Notes: a model not told the origin generated them from the letters alone. Shown: positions 48,064 to 61,540, counted from the first letter of the stretch. The stretch: 64,000 bases of DNA from Warburgia ugandensis (GCA_035236585.1 CP141128.1:26069618-26133617); one strand, 5' to 3'. Made by a program: numbers and translations.

Positions 48064-49410
48064 ATTTTCACTAAATAGCATCCATTGCCTAAGGGCAATA
48101 TAGAATGGTTAGTGTTTTGGAACAAGGTAGACATTGAATTGTATGTTTGAAAACTCATGAAAATGTTATTGAAAAGTATGTTGTCTGCCTATAAAGCAAT
48201 GTAAGTGATTTTGAAAGGAAAACACCTAAGATAGATTGGATACAATTGAGTTTTTTGAAGGAAGCATCAAATTCAATGTGTTTTGATTACTAATATACTG
48301 TTTGTTTAACTATCAACTTTGGATGGCTTAAAACTCTTTTATGCTTATGCTTAACTTGAGAAGGTGCACTTAGTACTAGAAAGAAATGTTAAGGATTACG
48401 ACACGATATGACTTGGAAATGAAGCATGTACATTAGTATTTATTAAGGATATAATCTTCAACTTTAGTATGAAATATCATAATCCAAATGTTTGTAAATC
48501 ACTTATTTATATTAACATGGCTTGTTGAAGCATCTCACTTGATCTCTAAATATGAGATCACATTTGAAAATTTGAAAGGTTCAGAAAATTTTATATGTTC
48601 TTAATAGAGATTTTCTTAATAGAAATTTTATATCGTCAACTTCTAAGTTCTTTTACTTTAGAAGTTGGCCCCTAGGATTAGCATTTTTAACCCTTGGATT
48701 ACTTAATTTGTCTCTCATTAGGGTTCATTTTGCATTTTACAGGATTAGGGTAGAATTGAGAAAAGTGCACATTTTCAGCAACTAGAAATCCTAAAAGAGA
48801 GTTATCCCACCATTGAAGCAAATTCACAAGCCCAAACACCAAGAAGCAAGAAATCATGAAGTTCAAAATGCTATGAGGTTGTCCTTTTCAAACTTAGTAT
48901 AGTCAGAAACCCTAAGCATCAAACAGCCTTATCTGTACTAAAGAGGCTATCACTACTAAAAGATAAGGGGCCAACTTCTCATGCATGGAAACCACGACCT
49001 TGGCAACCTCCTAAGTGAAGCTATATTTAGACACAATGGAGGCACATGTACAATATCTTTTCTAAAGTAAAAGAACTTAGAAAATGGGACACGCATGCAG
49101 AGATTACTCACTCACTCAATCAAGAAAGGAATCCACTATGGTTTACACTCTTTTTTTTTCCCAAGGAAGGGGATGTGTCACCTATCATGCATGTAATATA
49201 TGAGAAAATTTGGAGAAAAAGAAGGAGAGAAAAAAAGATGTAGTGAAGCTAAAATAAATAAAAAATCTACAACTTTCTTTGGTCCACCCTTGTAATAAAG
49301 AAAGGGTCAAGATTCATCATTAGTTAGGGCTATCCTAGTAGCATCTAATGGGAAGTGTTTTCCATGAGAGAATCAAGGGATTTCTAGGGTGGACCAATGG
49401 GAATGAAGCA

Positions 49411-49413
<3 letters not shown>
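48064..49413. other. Unassigned stretch right of the copia element
   Basis: No recognised protein. It continues the host sequence of 40956-43166. It contains a T-rich stretch ending TTTGCATTTTACAG|G near 48745, which looks like a splice acceptor, and the CTCATTAGGG context. It could be the 5' part of an Athila-type LTR (the LTR at 49750-51638 follows), but I could not place a TGATAAGT start. Confidence 0.35.

Positions 49414-49460
<47 letters not shown>
49414..49460. repeat. (AG)n microsatellite
   Basis: 47 bp of uninterrupted AG repeat. Confidence 0.95.
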
Positions 49461-49464
<4 letters not shown>

Positions 49465-51638
49465 AGAGGATTGGTGGAGAAAAGTTTGATGGGCTGCCCA
49501 CCATTTTTCAAGGAGATTCCAACGTGATTAAAATGGGAAGTAAAAATATGTTTTTAGAGAAAATTATGGTGGGCTGCATGTGGATCACAGAAGGCTATTG
49601 GAGTGAAAAAAAGTTAGGCTAAGAAAGATTTTAAGAAGCTCAAAATCATCTTTTTAAGGAGAGGGATAAAGAGGAGTTCAACATGTTTTTCATAGAGGGA
49701 AACACAATGACACCTAGAGCTTGTAGGATTCAAAGGGAGGAAAGAAAATGGAGGTGAATGGAATTCCCACTTTTGTAGCATAAGAGGAAGTCACATCATT
49801 AGAAGGTTGAAAAGAAGAGATAAGAAAAGGGAAGGATAGAGGAGAACATAAAGAGGATATAAGCAATCTCTAAGAAGTTTCCAAATGAGTGATTGGCTAA
49901 GAAAACAAAGGGGATCTATTACTATCTTAAGGGAGTAAGGCTTGGAGATAAAAGGAAAAGGGAAGGAGAATCTAAACCATTACCCCATTCCCTTGTGCTT
50001 GGATGTTGAAACCTATTAGGGAGAAGACTTGGGACGTTGAGAGGTGAAAATGGAGAGCTGGTACGTGAAAACCTAAGGAGGAAGGCAAGTATGATTCTTC
50101 TTTTAATTCCACGAAATTCTCTACTCCATCCTTCTTTCCACTCCACACAACATTCATTCACCCTCTCATTCTCTTCTACAATTTCACACAATTTCCCCTT
50201 CCATCGTTTTTCTTTTAAACACACACACACACACATCATTCTCTTTTGATATCCAATGCACAATCCATTCCACCTTTCTATTTTTTTATTACACACAGAT
50301 ACTAATCCATCCCATCTTTCTTTCTCCATTCAAGTCACTCTCCATATTATTCCATTTCTCCCTTGCTATTCCATGCATCATCATCTTTCCATTCTTATAT
50401 TTATTTCATTCCCATTCCATCTTAATCTTCCATGCATAATATTTCCATCTTTTCTCTCTTTTCCATTTCACACGTCACCCTTTCATTCTCTCTTTCTATC
50501 ATGCATATTCCTCCATATATAGCATACATAGGATATTGGATATAGAGTGAATGGTGAGTGATTTCCTTGGCTTTGTGGCTGTTGGGTGGTATCCAATATA
50601 CTATTTATGTGACACAACAAGTAGAAGGCATCATGATGTTGATGATTAAAGGTGGTGGGTGGTTTGAAGCAAATTCAACAGCTGTTTTTATGCATGATAA
50701 GGCTAAGAGTTGGCAACATCTACTCCAATCCATAGGGGAGTTTCAATTTATGTTTTACTTTGTTCTAAATTCTTGTATTCATTCTATTGTATTACTGGAA
50801 GTTTAGTTTTTATTTCATTAGTTAAATTTAAAGTTGTTTCATTGTGCTTTGAATAAATATTTCATTTTTACTTTATATTGTTGCTAGTTTTAGTTATTTG
50901 TTATGTTTCAGCATCAAAGTATACTTAGAATAGTATTTATTAGCTATTTTATATTAAATATAACCTAGTTTTTTTTACTTTGCATAGAATATGTTTTTCT
51001 TAATACGAGTTTTAGAATATATATGAATAGCTAGATTTTTTTCTTGGGGTTAGCATGAAACCATAGTAATTTTACGCTTATTCATGATAAGAAATTTTAA
51101 ATTTATGAAGTGCTAAAATATCATTATTAGGATTAGCAAGATAATTTAGATAATTAGTATTCTTTTCATAGGAAATATTATGTATCACCTATAGTTTAGA
51201 AATAAATATGGTAGATTAGTTAATTTAATATATAAAAATCTTAGATAATTTGTGTCCTAAAATGACAACTTATGCTTTCAACAATATATTAAATTAGGCG
51301 AAACCCTCAGATTGAAAGAATATGAAAATTAGACTTTTATTATATTCTGTGTTTCCAATTCATTGTGGTTTTATTAACATAGGTAGTATTAAATCTATAA
51401 TTGCATAATTTTGAATGTATGTGCATTTTAGAAATTTGATCAATTTACTTGCTTAAGTATTTTTAGATTTATTTGCCTTTTTGTCATTAAATTCATTGGC
51501 TAGGTTAAGGTGATTTAACAGAGATTTTAATTAAAAATTCTAAATTCATAATTTGAGTCCTCAAGGAATTTGTGCCTACCTGGACTGTATATATTATAAT
51601 AAATCTGTGTGCTTTAGGTTATTTTTTAAAACACATCA
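49461..51638 (+). repeat. LTR F, 3' part (Athila-type)
   Basis: Purine-rich to about 49960, then pyrimidine-rich (50090-50520). Then comes the block with 'gtgacacaacaagtagaagg' near 50610, shared with D (31350) and H (55985). Last is the end region GAGTCCTCAAGGAATTTGTG to AAAACACATCA at 51638. A decayed Asp-type primer site follows (51640-51660). The open frames inside (for example 135 codons on minus at 49922-50329) come from purine/pyrimidine strand bias. Confidence 0.7.
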
Positions 51639-51660
51639 AGTTTTTAGCACCATAGAATGG

Positions 51661-53110
51661 ATTCACAAAAGAGTTTTAATTGAACATAGGTTAGATTATT
51701 TTACTACAAGTCTTACTTTAGAATTGTATGCATTTTTAGGTATATTTCTCATATTTGTGTTCCACTTTAGCAATTATATATTTTCTCTAATTCTAGTGAT
51801 TTATTGTTACTCACAGTTATTTTTATTTTTGTAGGAAATTAGCTAAGGATTTGTGGGAGAATTAAATTATGATAGTCACTTACATTTTCTTTTAGTGAAT
51901 TATGAGGAAGTCATTGTAATTTATTTGATCACAATTCATTTTAGAAAAGGGTTATAATAATACAAGTCTAGGATTACCATCCTAACTTGGAAGAGGAGGT
52001 GGTTTATATATGGTTTTACCATTTTACAATAAGATTTTTTCTAGGATCCCAATGTGAGCCATTCTAACTCCTTACATTTTCTAGATTAGTATTTGCATGT
52101 TAAATTAGTTTGCATTGTTGACTGGTAGCTTAATATCATATAGCTTGCATTCATTACTTAATTGTTGCATTTTAATTAGGACTATTGCATTAGTAGTACC
52201 TACCCAACAAGGGATAGTCTAAGCTACGTTATAACTAATAAACATATGTTGTCCAGGTTATAGTGTCCTATCTATCATGGCCTGGACCCTTTGTTAAGTA
52301 GCATATAGCTAGTTGTAGTAATTTCTTATTTTCCTAAGACATATTTATTACTCTAAGGTGAATATATGATTGATCAAACTACTATGAAATGAAAAAGTAA
52401 TTACTAAGGGAAATAATCCCTACAAGATCGAGGGTGAATTTCATCACCTCTTGGCACACCTATGTTAATCATTACCTGACGCACACCCTAACCTTTCATA
52501 AATTAATTTAAAATTAATTAGAAGAAACCTATAGCGGCTCACAAGCTCATAAGACCCTCGTGGAAGGAGGCAGATTACTATTGCTCCAATGGCCTCAAGC
52601 TAATCAAAAGCATTGGTATTTAAGCAACTAGCTCTGCCAATACATTTGATTACTTAGATTACCTATGGATAACTAAGGAGGGTGTGAATGGGTTGATTTA
52701 GTTTGGATCTAACAAGTAGTACAAGTAGTATGATAAGTCAGAAAGAGACGAGAAGCTATTTAGGTTAGCATAATGTAACATCCACTCCCCTTAAAGAAAT
52801 TAAAGAATGATTGTGTGTCCTTTTGATTTAAATCATTTTTCCATATAGGTTGTATCATTTAGTTTAGGTTTCCCAAATCTAGTTAGCAAAAAAAAAACAC
52901 TCTTTCGTTGTGTACAACGAATATCTTTTGTTGTATACAAAATTGAGTCCATGGCACCAAACATTGGTGTATGCACAATTGTTGATCTTTGAACCCAAAT
53001 TTAGCACTTATAGATCCTAAGACCGAATAGATGACTAGGAAAGGGTTATGAAATCAAGTTGATCTAGATAACCTTAAAATAGAAATGGAAAAAGTAGTAG
53101 TGTTTAAGCC
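51661..53110 (+). mobile_element. Element F leader (non-coding)
   Basis: Parallel to 56307-57300 over most of its length, with the same blocks: 'acttggaagaggaggtgg', 'tcataaattaatttaaaatta' and 'gattacctatg'. 52380-52790 also parallels the element C leader. No coding potential. Confidence 0.8.
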
Positions 53111-54880
53111 ACTTAAAGACTACTCTGCTTCGGTTCAATCTAACTTATCATCATGTATAGTATTCCTACAACTACTGCAAAACATTTTGAGTTACAACTA
53201 GAAGTTATTCAACTTCTACCTACATTCCATAATCTAGACAAAGCAGACCATGTCAAGGAATTCCTTGTTATTTGTGCAATATTTAAGTACCACAATCTTT
53301 TAGATGATTCCATTAGATTATGATGTTCCCCTTCTCTCTAAAGAATAAAGTGAAGGAGTGGCCAAACTCTTTAGAGGCAGGTTCCAACACATCTTAGGAG
53401 CAGATATCCAAGAAGCTCCTAAATAAATTTTTCCTTGGGCACAAGACAAATGCCCTCAAAGGAAAGTCATTAACTTTTAACAAAAAGAGGTTGAACATTT
53501 GTATGAATGCTAAGAAACGTGGAAGGTTCTATTTCTCAAATAATCCCATCATGGCTTTGAGAAATAGCAACAGGTGCAGTATTTCCATGAAGGTTTGACA
53601 CCACAACATAGATGTATGATGGATTCCACTAGTGGTGGGGCATTCATGACCAAAAGTGATATAGAGGCCTGGAATTTCTTCAAGACCCTCTCATAAAAAT
53701 TTCTAGCAATGGGATTACTCTCCAAGAATCAAAAGAAATTCAATGCCATAGAAGAAAGGGTGGTTTACGTGAAATAGGGGATACTCTAGACCTATACAGG
53801 AAGATAGAAATGTTGGCCACAAAGTTTATAGGGTAGATAGTCCAGCATAAAGAATAGATGCATTCATGTTGTCTAGTGGATCGTCTATGCAACCTCAACC
53901 TAATGTTTATTCCATAAGTTCTAGTCTAGGGCATCCTACTATGTCATGTCCATCAAGCTCTGCTTTTTTTGAATATTTTATAGAGCAAGTGAAAGCATTA
54001 TCATATCAATAACTCATATTTTAAGACCTACAATCCTGGATGGGCTAAGCATCCCAATTATTCTTGGTTGAAAACAACCATCAAGGAGGTCTGCCTAGAA
54101 TTCTCCCTCCTCAACCTTTTCCTCATTCTAGTAGCATCAACCTCCTCAATAGTTTCCACAACAACAAAGGAAATGCAAAAATAAATAATAGAAAAAGAGC
54201 TCCAATATAATGATAGTCATTCAATTAGAATCTTCTTCCAAATGAATTCTTGCAAATTCCTTTCTTTTCTCTAAACCACTTTTTAGGATACCCTCAATTT
54301 GTTTATGTAAAGTTCATTGCAATTCCAAAAAGATACAAAGAAAACTTTATAGGCCAATTGACAATATATTATAACTTTAGAATATCAAATGGGTTTGATT
54401 TTTGCTACATTAAATAAGAGGAAAAAGGGAAAATTTCTTTATTATCCCATTCCAAACCGTAAGGGCCAGCTTAAGATTGGCAATTCATCAAAAGAAGAAA
54501 AGGTTTGTGAACAAGCCAAATCTATTATCACCCTTATGAGTGGTAAGCAGATAGATAGTCAAGTAGACCTAATTAAGGAATCCCCAATATGTGAGGACAA
54601 AGAGAGGCCTACAAAAACTCAGGAGGCTAAAAGAAGGGTCAACCATCTCCCTCTTCCTCTGAACCTCTTCCTCTTATCCTCAATGTCTAAACATGTTAAA
54701 GAAGGGTGGCAGCTTTAATGAGATAGTGGATATGTTTAAACTGTTTAGCATTAATAACCCATTACTCAACACCATTAAGAAAACACCTTCTTATGCCAAA
54801 TTTCTAAAAGATCTATCGACACAGAAGTGAAAGCTTGATGTGCAAAAGAAAGCTTTCATCAAGCAAATAAGCTTGATAAT
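53111..54880 (+). pseudogene. Element F Athila gag relic
   Basis: In broken frames: SSCIV...LQNILSYN at 53140-53200 (family PSCIVLPA..ANHFEIK). A KSDIEAWNFFKTLS block lies near 53650-53690. Then come the proline/asparagine stretch and, in a 109-codon frame at 54389-54718, NRKGQLKIGNSS and AKSIITLMSGKQIDSQVD, matching the Athila gag linker ITLRSGK. It ends with INNPLLNTIKKTPSYAKFLKD near 54755-54815. Multiple stops. Confidence 0.82.
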
Positions 54881-55110
54881 TCAACACATCACTCCTCAAA
54901 GATATTGAGATCCTGGATGCCCCACTATATCATGTGTGATTGGGGAACATACAACTGGCAAGGCATTTCTTAATTTAGGGGAAGGTGTTAACCTATTTCC
55001 ATATTTAGTTTATGTACAACTAGGGTTAGGTGAGATGAAACTGACAACCACCACACTACACTTGGTCAATAGATCAATTAAAGTTCCTCATGGTGGTTGA
55101 GGATGTGCTA
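54881..55110 (+). pseudogene. Element F aspartic protease relic, truncated
   Basis: DPGCPTISCVIGEHTTGKAF, then NLGEGVNLFPYLVYVQLG and TTTTLHLVNRSIKVPHG. The active-site aspartate is replaced by asparagine (NLG for DLG). At about 55110 ('gttgaggatgtgcta') the domain ends and LTR sequence begins. RT, RNase H and integrase are absent. Confidence 0.82.
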
Positions 55111-55111
55111 G

Positions 55112-56306
55112 AAGGTGATTGACCAGGCAAAAAGGATAGGAAAGAAGGGAGATTTTATGCTAATATGAGAAGGAAGTCTGAGAAGTGATAAATTTAGAAA
55201 GAGGGGGGACATGCAAATCATAAAAGACATTCCCCAAGTTTCCTCAAAGCTTGAACATGCATATAAAAAAGGGATAAGCCATGCGCATATGGAGGAGAAG
55301 AGGAGAAGAGAAATAACGTGTTTATTCATGTAATTCATCTAATAGAGGTAAGTTCATTCCATTCTTCCTTGTTGATTCCACACCTCATTTTCTTGGCATT
55401 CTTACCTTCCATCACTTTTGATTCCTTTAATCCCTTTAAACCATCTCAATTTCATCATTTTCACACCCCTCCCATATTTTCTTGTTTACATGCCTTAATT
55501 TTTTTCCTCTCATCCTAGTTTTACATTATTCACCTTAATTGTTTCATTTTATTTGCCTTTCTTCCCTCTCCCCATACTCCATGACATGCATCCTTTTTAC
55601 CATTCATTTTTACATATTTTTTTCTCCAATCTTACTCTCCATTTAATGCACATGCTCCCTTCAACCATATCATTCCACAAACCCGTATCTATTTATAATT
55701 TTCATGCCTCCGTCCTTCTTTCATCTTCACACTAGTATTTCCATTATTTTCTATTACAAGCCTTCATTTTCCTTTAATTTTCACACCATATTCTTCCCAT
55801 CATCCTATCCTCTTTTTCACCTTCTCTACGCCATCATCCTCTTGCTTGTATGCATGACGTACTTTCATACTCTCTTAAAAAGTACACACATGCCTCCCCT
55901 TTTTACATGCATAATATTTTGGGTATAAGTGATTTCTCTCCTAGGGTTGTTTTCTATTGGGGAACATCCTCCACACTTGTTGAGTGACACAAAAAGTGTA
56001 AGACATTGTTTGGTGCAAGAAAGAAAGGTGGTAGCATGATTGGGTGAAGCATGAAGCTAGATTATGCTGAGTGACATGGCAACATTTGATTACATCTTTT
56101 CTTTTTCATAGTACTTTTGTATCTTTTCTATTTTTGCTTGAATAGTCATTGCAATTTATTACTTTTCAATTAATTCAAATTGTTAGTTAGTTGTTTTATT
56201 TTCTTTTGGTGTAAATCCAAAATTGGAGTCCTTGTGGGATTGACCCATTTTGCCTTGTTTATATTATAGCAGACTCGTGTGCTTGTGGATAATTTAAAAC
56301 ACATCA
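55112..56306 (+). repeat. LTR H, 3' part (Athila-type)
   Basis: Starts inside an LTR. It has a splice-donor-like AATAGAG|GTAAGT (55343-55353), then a long pyrimidine-rich stretch (55350-55910), then 'cttgttgagtgacacaaa', then GAGTCCTTGTGGGATTGACCC, and ends AAAACACATCA. The pyrimidine stretch gives spurious F/S/L/H-rich frames. Confidence 0.72.
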
Positions 56307-57333
56307 AGTTTCTAATGTCTTTATGATAAACTCACAATGGAATTTGAGGGGGAATCCAAGTTAAATAATTTTACTACTAGTCATAGTTTAGGAACGCACA
56401 CATTTTAGTTGCATTTATATATATTCTCTAATTCCTATGATTATTGATACTCACTTTTATTTTTATTTTTGCAAAAATTTAGACTTGGATGATAATTTAG
56501 GATAGCTTTTATTATTTTAATTTTTTGATTGAATTGTAATGAGGACATAAATGTATTTACTTTTAAATCAAGATTCATTTAAAATAAAAAGGATGGTAAT
56601 AATAAAGGTCAGGGGTGAACCATCTTTACTTGGAAGAGGAAGTGGTATGTACACGGATTCACCACTGTACTAGAAGATTTTATCTAGGACCATGCTATGA
56701 GCATTTTTGACTCCTTACATTTCTTAGATTAAGTCTTGCATATTAATTTAGTTTGCATTTGAATGGTAAATAGTTCCATATAAAGTGCATTTTATAACTA
56801 TTGCATTTTAGGATTATTGAATTAGTTTATTGCTTTTTATTACATTTAGGTCACGTTTATTACTTTAAGGTGAATTATATGATGATTGAATTGCCATGGA
56901 AATGTCAAAATAATTAGTAAGGGAAATCACCCCTACAAGATCAATGGTGGATTTCATCACCACCCCTTGGTTTATTAGGTTAATCATCACCTGATGCATG
57001 CCCTAATCTTTTCATAAATTAATTTAAAATCAATTAGAAGAAAACTGTAGTTGCCCATGAGCTCATAGGACCTTCTTGGAAGGTGGTGGATTACTATCAC
57101 TCTAGTGGCCTCGAGCTAATCATTAGCTTTGGTATTTAAATCACTAGTTCCTCCAATACACTCAAGGATTTAGATTACCTATGTCTAACTAATGAGGGTC
57201 TGAAGCTATTGATTAAGTTAGGATCTTAGTGGTAAGCAATAAGAGAAGTCTAAAAGAGAGGAGAAGCTAATTACATTAGAATTAATATAAAAGCCTCTTC
57301 TTGTATAGAAAATCAAGAAGACTAAAATTTTAG
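56307..57333 (+). mobile_element. Leader H (non-coding), second copy of the Athila leader
   Basis: Parallels 51660-52790 block by block. It ends at 57333 without gag and without a clear polypurine tract, directly against an LTR start, so gag and pol were lost here. Confidence 0.75.
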
Positions 57334-60300
57334 TGATAAGTGTCAAATTTTGTATAAAAATTACCTAATTAGTTGCACATGTGTTATAACTTAAAGCATT
57401 AAATTAGGGTATTTGGCCAAAATTTGTAACACATGCATTTCTGACCTAATAAATCAAATATTTGATAATTGAAGATCTATCAAGAAGAAAATTGAAGATC
57501 AAGATCAAAAGATCGAGTCAAAGCCTAAATGTTATCAATCCAAAGTGAGATCAACGATCAAGATCACCTTAAGCAAGCAAAGCATGGAATTATAGAAGTC
57601 AAAGATGACTATAGTGGGCCCAAGCATAAGCCATGAAAAGTTCACCACCTATGTCTGGGATTTACTCAAGCCACCTAGCCATACATAAGCCATACTAGAA
57701 GGTGATAAGCTAAGTGAACTAAGGAGCCTAGCCAAGCCATTAAAGCCAAAGTGGTTGAGCCACCAAGTTAAGCCAAATGAGCCCTCAAAGGAAGGCATCA
57801 AGCCACTTAAGCTAAGGTATATGGAAGACCATGATTGGAGAAGAATTTAAAGCAAATATCCATGGGGTTTCTTAAGAGGATAATTAGAAGATATTTGGGT
57901 GAAAATTAATGGGAAATCATACATGTGGACCAATAGGAAGTGCCCACCTTTATTTTCCTTCTCTCCATCTTATTTTTCACTTTTCTCTCTCTCTCCACCT
58001 CACACAACATGATTCCCATGAATTTTCACTTAGGGGGAAAGTCTTCCACCTAAGACTCTCACCTTTCTAAAACTCTCACTTACTTTAGTCAACCATCCCA
58101 TCTTTCTAAATTACCACCTCATCCAACTAACCAATCCTAAATAAACACCTCACCTATCTATCCAATCACAACCTTTAATTCCTTCTTATCTTTCCTTTCA
58201 TCTCCACCTCTATCTTTTTCTTTCCCTAATCACCAAATTATTCCACATGAACTATTTTGGTGGAAAGTATCTCCGTGCTTCATTCCTATTTTGTAGGAGC
58301 TCCCATTCCATTCCCTCTTATCTAATCTCTCAAACTCATCCTTTCCTATTTGTTTCTTCCTCTTTCTTTCCTTATCTCCCCATACATATTTCCCATCACC
58401 TTCATTCATTCTCTAGGGACTTAACATGGAAATCCAAGAAGAGAGGAGTTTTAGGCATAACTCTTACTTTGTAGGAGCTCCTTTCTCTCTCTTACATCTT
58501 CCACTCAATCTCTTTTGCCACCTCTTTCCTTCTTATTTTGATAAGATTTCTTATTCCTTGGCACACTCTTGGATTAGATTTAATCTATATTAGCAAGAGG
58601 CCAAGTAAAAAAGGAAACACCAAATGATTTAATGTAGGTGAGTTTTGGAGAGGAAGAAAGTGTTAAATGCATTCTACTTCTTCCCTCTCTCTTCAACACA
58701 AAAAACCTTCGCCTACATTAAAAAGCCTCCATGCCTTTGTTAATGTTCAATTTCAGCCAAAATACCCTTAATCTAGCATCAAATCAGATCATCTCATCAA
58801 TCAATTTTGAAATTTTGCATAAAATTTTGTATTTTAGCTCCAATTGATCATCCAACCATTGATTTGAAAATTTAATGGTCAGATGATCATCAGAGCTAAT
58901 TAGATTTATAATGTATAGTTTAGATGATTCTAATTTAGTGCTATGTTTTGCAAATCAAACAAATTGGAATTAAACGAACCAGATCAAGGAGGAAACTACT
59001 TGGAAAGAGAAGAAATTGAAGACAATTAGCAAATAAATGACAAAAGTTGGATAAGAGAGACGAAATAGAGTTTGAATCAAATTCAAACTCTTCTAGAATA
59101 TCTATATAAAGAAAAGGTAGCACAGTTGAAAAAGAAGGCTGAAGGTGGTGGATCTCTCCCTCTCTTACCCGATTTCTCTTGTTCCCTCTCTCTTTCCAAC
59201 TTCTCTTTTTCTCCTTTTCTGACCCACACTTTCTCTCTCTCTTGTACCTTCTCTACTTCTCACTCTCCCTATCTTCACCCTCTCTCTCCTCTCTATTATC
59301 TCCATTTCACCACTCAGGCCTCCTTTCCATTCTCTTTCACATCTTTCTATCCCTGTGAATAGAACCTTCCCCCTCTCTGCTTCACTCTCTCCCCACCATA
59401 GAAGTTCTCCCTCTCTTTCTCCCTCTGTCACCATTCTCTTCACTCTCTCTTGTTCCGCCAATTGCAAGAGAGCAAAACACATCCGCATCCACCACCCTCT
59501 CTGCTACATCTCTCCCTATCTTCTCCCTTCTTCGATCTCTTTCCCTCTTCCTTTCATCTCCCCCTATCTTCCTCATTGCCCCTACTCCTCCTCTTCTCTT
59601 GCATTCTTCTAGTTCATGGGTCAGCTTCAAAGATCTCAAGAGGAGCACCAACCCACCAATCTACCTAGCACATGCAGCACCGACATAGCTGCTTGAGTTG
59701 GTTGCTCCTCCAACAACCAAGCCCCATCTATCTCCCTATTGTCTCTCCCACACTCCCTCTTTTGGTTCTTTCCCACACCGCATCATGCCCTCTGCATGCA
59801 CCTAGCTAGTTTTTCCCTCTTTCTCTACATTTTCCTCTCTTCCCTGCTCCCCCATCTCCTCCTCCCCTCCTTCCCTATATTTCTCTCCCTTGTCAAGTTT
59901 TCTCTTTTTTGTTTAAAATTAGAAAAATTGGAAAATTCCAATTTTAACCTTTAACCTTTAAATATAATTCCATATGTGTCCTAGATTTAATTACATCTAT
60001 ATCTCTATTCTTATCCTAGTTTTGCTTTACCCTTGTTCTTTCCATCAAGGAATAGTGTTATTCAAAAATGTTTTATTTAAGCTTGAACTAATCAATGATC
60101 TAGCTTTATTAAATAGGATTTCTTTGTTTCTTGATGTTTTTCATATCAAAATTTCAATTAATCTTCATATATTGTTCTTAGGACATCTCCTAGTTGATTC
60201 AACATCTCTGTTCTTCAATCTAAAAACCAAAAATTTGATCTAAGCTGTTTAAAGCCCAAAATCATTCTTTCGCCCAAATCATCAAAATTTTGGGGAATTT

Positions 60301-60654
60301 GTTCAATCCAACCATTAGATCTTTAATAAGAAGTACCAATGAGAGATTGATGAAGAGTCGGTAGATATTTATGATATCAAATTTGATGAATTTTGTCATA
60401 ATCAAGCTAGGAAAGTAGATTTTATTGTTTTAGTTAATTTTCTATCTTTTTTAATTTGGATTTCTATAATTTTCATGGTTAAATAGATTTTTGTTTATAG
60501 TTCATCGTTAATTAACCTCTATCATTTCTTTTAATTTTTAGATAATTAAATTTTATTTAAACTCCATCCTTTTATGTAGAGTCCTCATGAGATCGGCCTG
60601 TACTTACATTACTACACTACAATAGCCCATGTACTTGTGGTAAAAAAATCAACA
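57334..60654 (+). repeat. LTR G, long Athila-type LTR
   Basis: Starts TGATAAGTGTCAAATTTTG like the element C LTR (28360) and ends 'tcaaca' before an Asp-type primer site; 3.32 kb. It holds the 'aagcca' word cluster (57620-57830), the TATA box at 59103 and a pyrimidine-rich run (59150-59900). The U5 end has GAGTCCTCATGAGATCGGCC. Its 3' part from 58738 is repeated at 61983-64000. Confidence 0.75.
59103..59110 (+). promoter_or_regulatory. TATA box in LTR G
   Basis: TATATAAA followed by AGAAAAGGTAGCACAG. The same arrangement recurs at 62313 in the second copy, followed in both by a C/T-rich leader. Confidence 0.6.
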
Positions 60655-60656
60655 AG

Positions 60657-60678
60657 TTTTTAGTGCCATTACAAGGGA
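60657..60678 (+). other. Primer-binding site after LTR G (tRNA-Asp type, decayed)
   Basis: TTTTTAGTGCCATTACAAGGGA matches about 16 of 22 bases of the Athila primer region (TTTTTGGCGCCGTTGCCGGGGA). Four of the six differences are transitions. Confidence 0.65.
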
Positions 60679-60829
60679 AGAGGGAGAGAGATTGGGGGAG
60701 AAAGAGAGAATAAGAGAGAAGACTCAACAAAGGGAGTGAGAGATATGAGGGAGTAGAGAAAGAGAGGGTGTTGCACAATGCTGCCCTGGTACTAGGTAAA
60801 CAGGAGAGGAGAGAGAGAAGAAAAGAGGA

Positions 60830-60871
<42 letters not shown>

Positions 60872-61279
60872 GAGAGTAGTGAGGCAGAGGAGATTCCTAC
60901 GAGTAACTGTTCAAGAAGGATGCGAAGGTACCAACCAGTAGAGAGGAATGTGAATTGGTGCAACAGATCTATTTGCCTCACGCAGGTGGTCTGTTGGCTG
61001 AGATGGTGCAGGGGAACAAGAAAGAGAAGGAAAGAGAGGGAATAAGTGTTGAGCAGTTGCAGTGGAGAGGAATAGGGAGAAGGAAGCTAGGTGGCACATG
61101 ATTGGTTTAGAAAAAGGGCAGACAGAGAAGATGAGACAGAGGGAAGAGTGGGAGCCACTCCAGCATCGGGTGCACTGAAGAAGCAAAGAGAGATGGGGTT
61201 TCTTCGGTTGGTCTCCTACAATTGAGAGGTAGATGCAGTGAATAGGGAGGTTAGTATAAGGGTCATTGACAGCGGGAAT

Positions 61280-61368
<89 letters not shown>

Positions 61369-61540
61369 ACAAGAAAGAGAGGAGGAGGAGAAAAGAGGGG
61401 TTGGTAGAGGAATATGGTGAAGTCGGCTCATAGAGGAAGAGAGTGAGATAGAGAGAGCGGTCATCAGCTGATAGAAGGAGCTAGAGACAGAGGGAATGGT
61501 GAGAGGGAGAGGTTCTTGTTGGCAGAAATTATGAAACAAT

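Noticed and set aside
49922..50522. Basic or S/H/F-rich frames on both strands
   Set aside because: They come from the purine/pyrimidine bias of the LTR F leader.
59165..59651. Arg/Glu-rich minus-strand frames and Ser/Leu/Pro-rich plus-strand frames
   Set aside because: C/T-rich LTR leader read in several frames at once. The same stretch in the second copy is not conserved in frame.
60911..61539. 153-codon frame with a long SL repeat, and ERER frame opposite
   Set aside because: Translations of (GA)n/(CT)n microsatellites.
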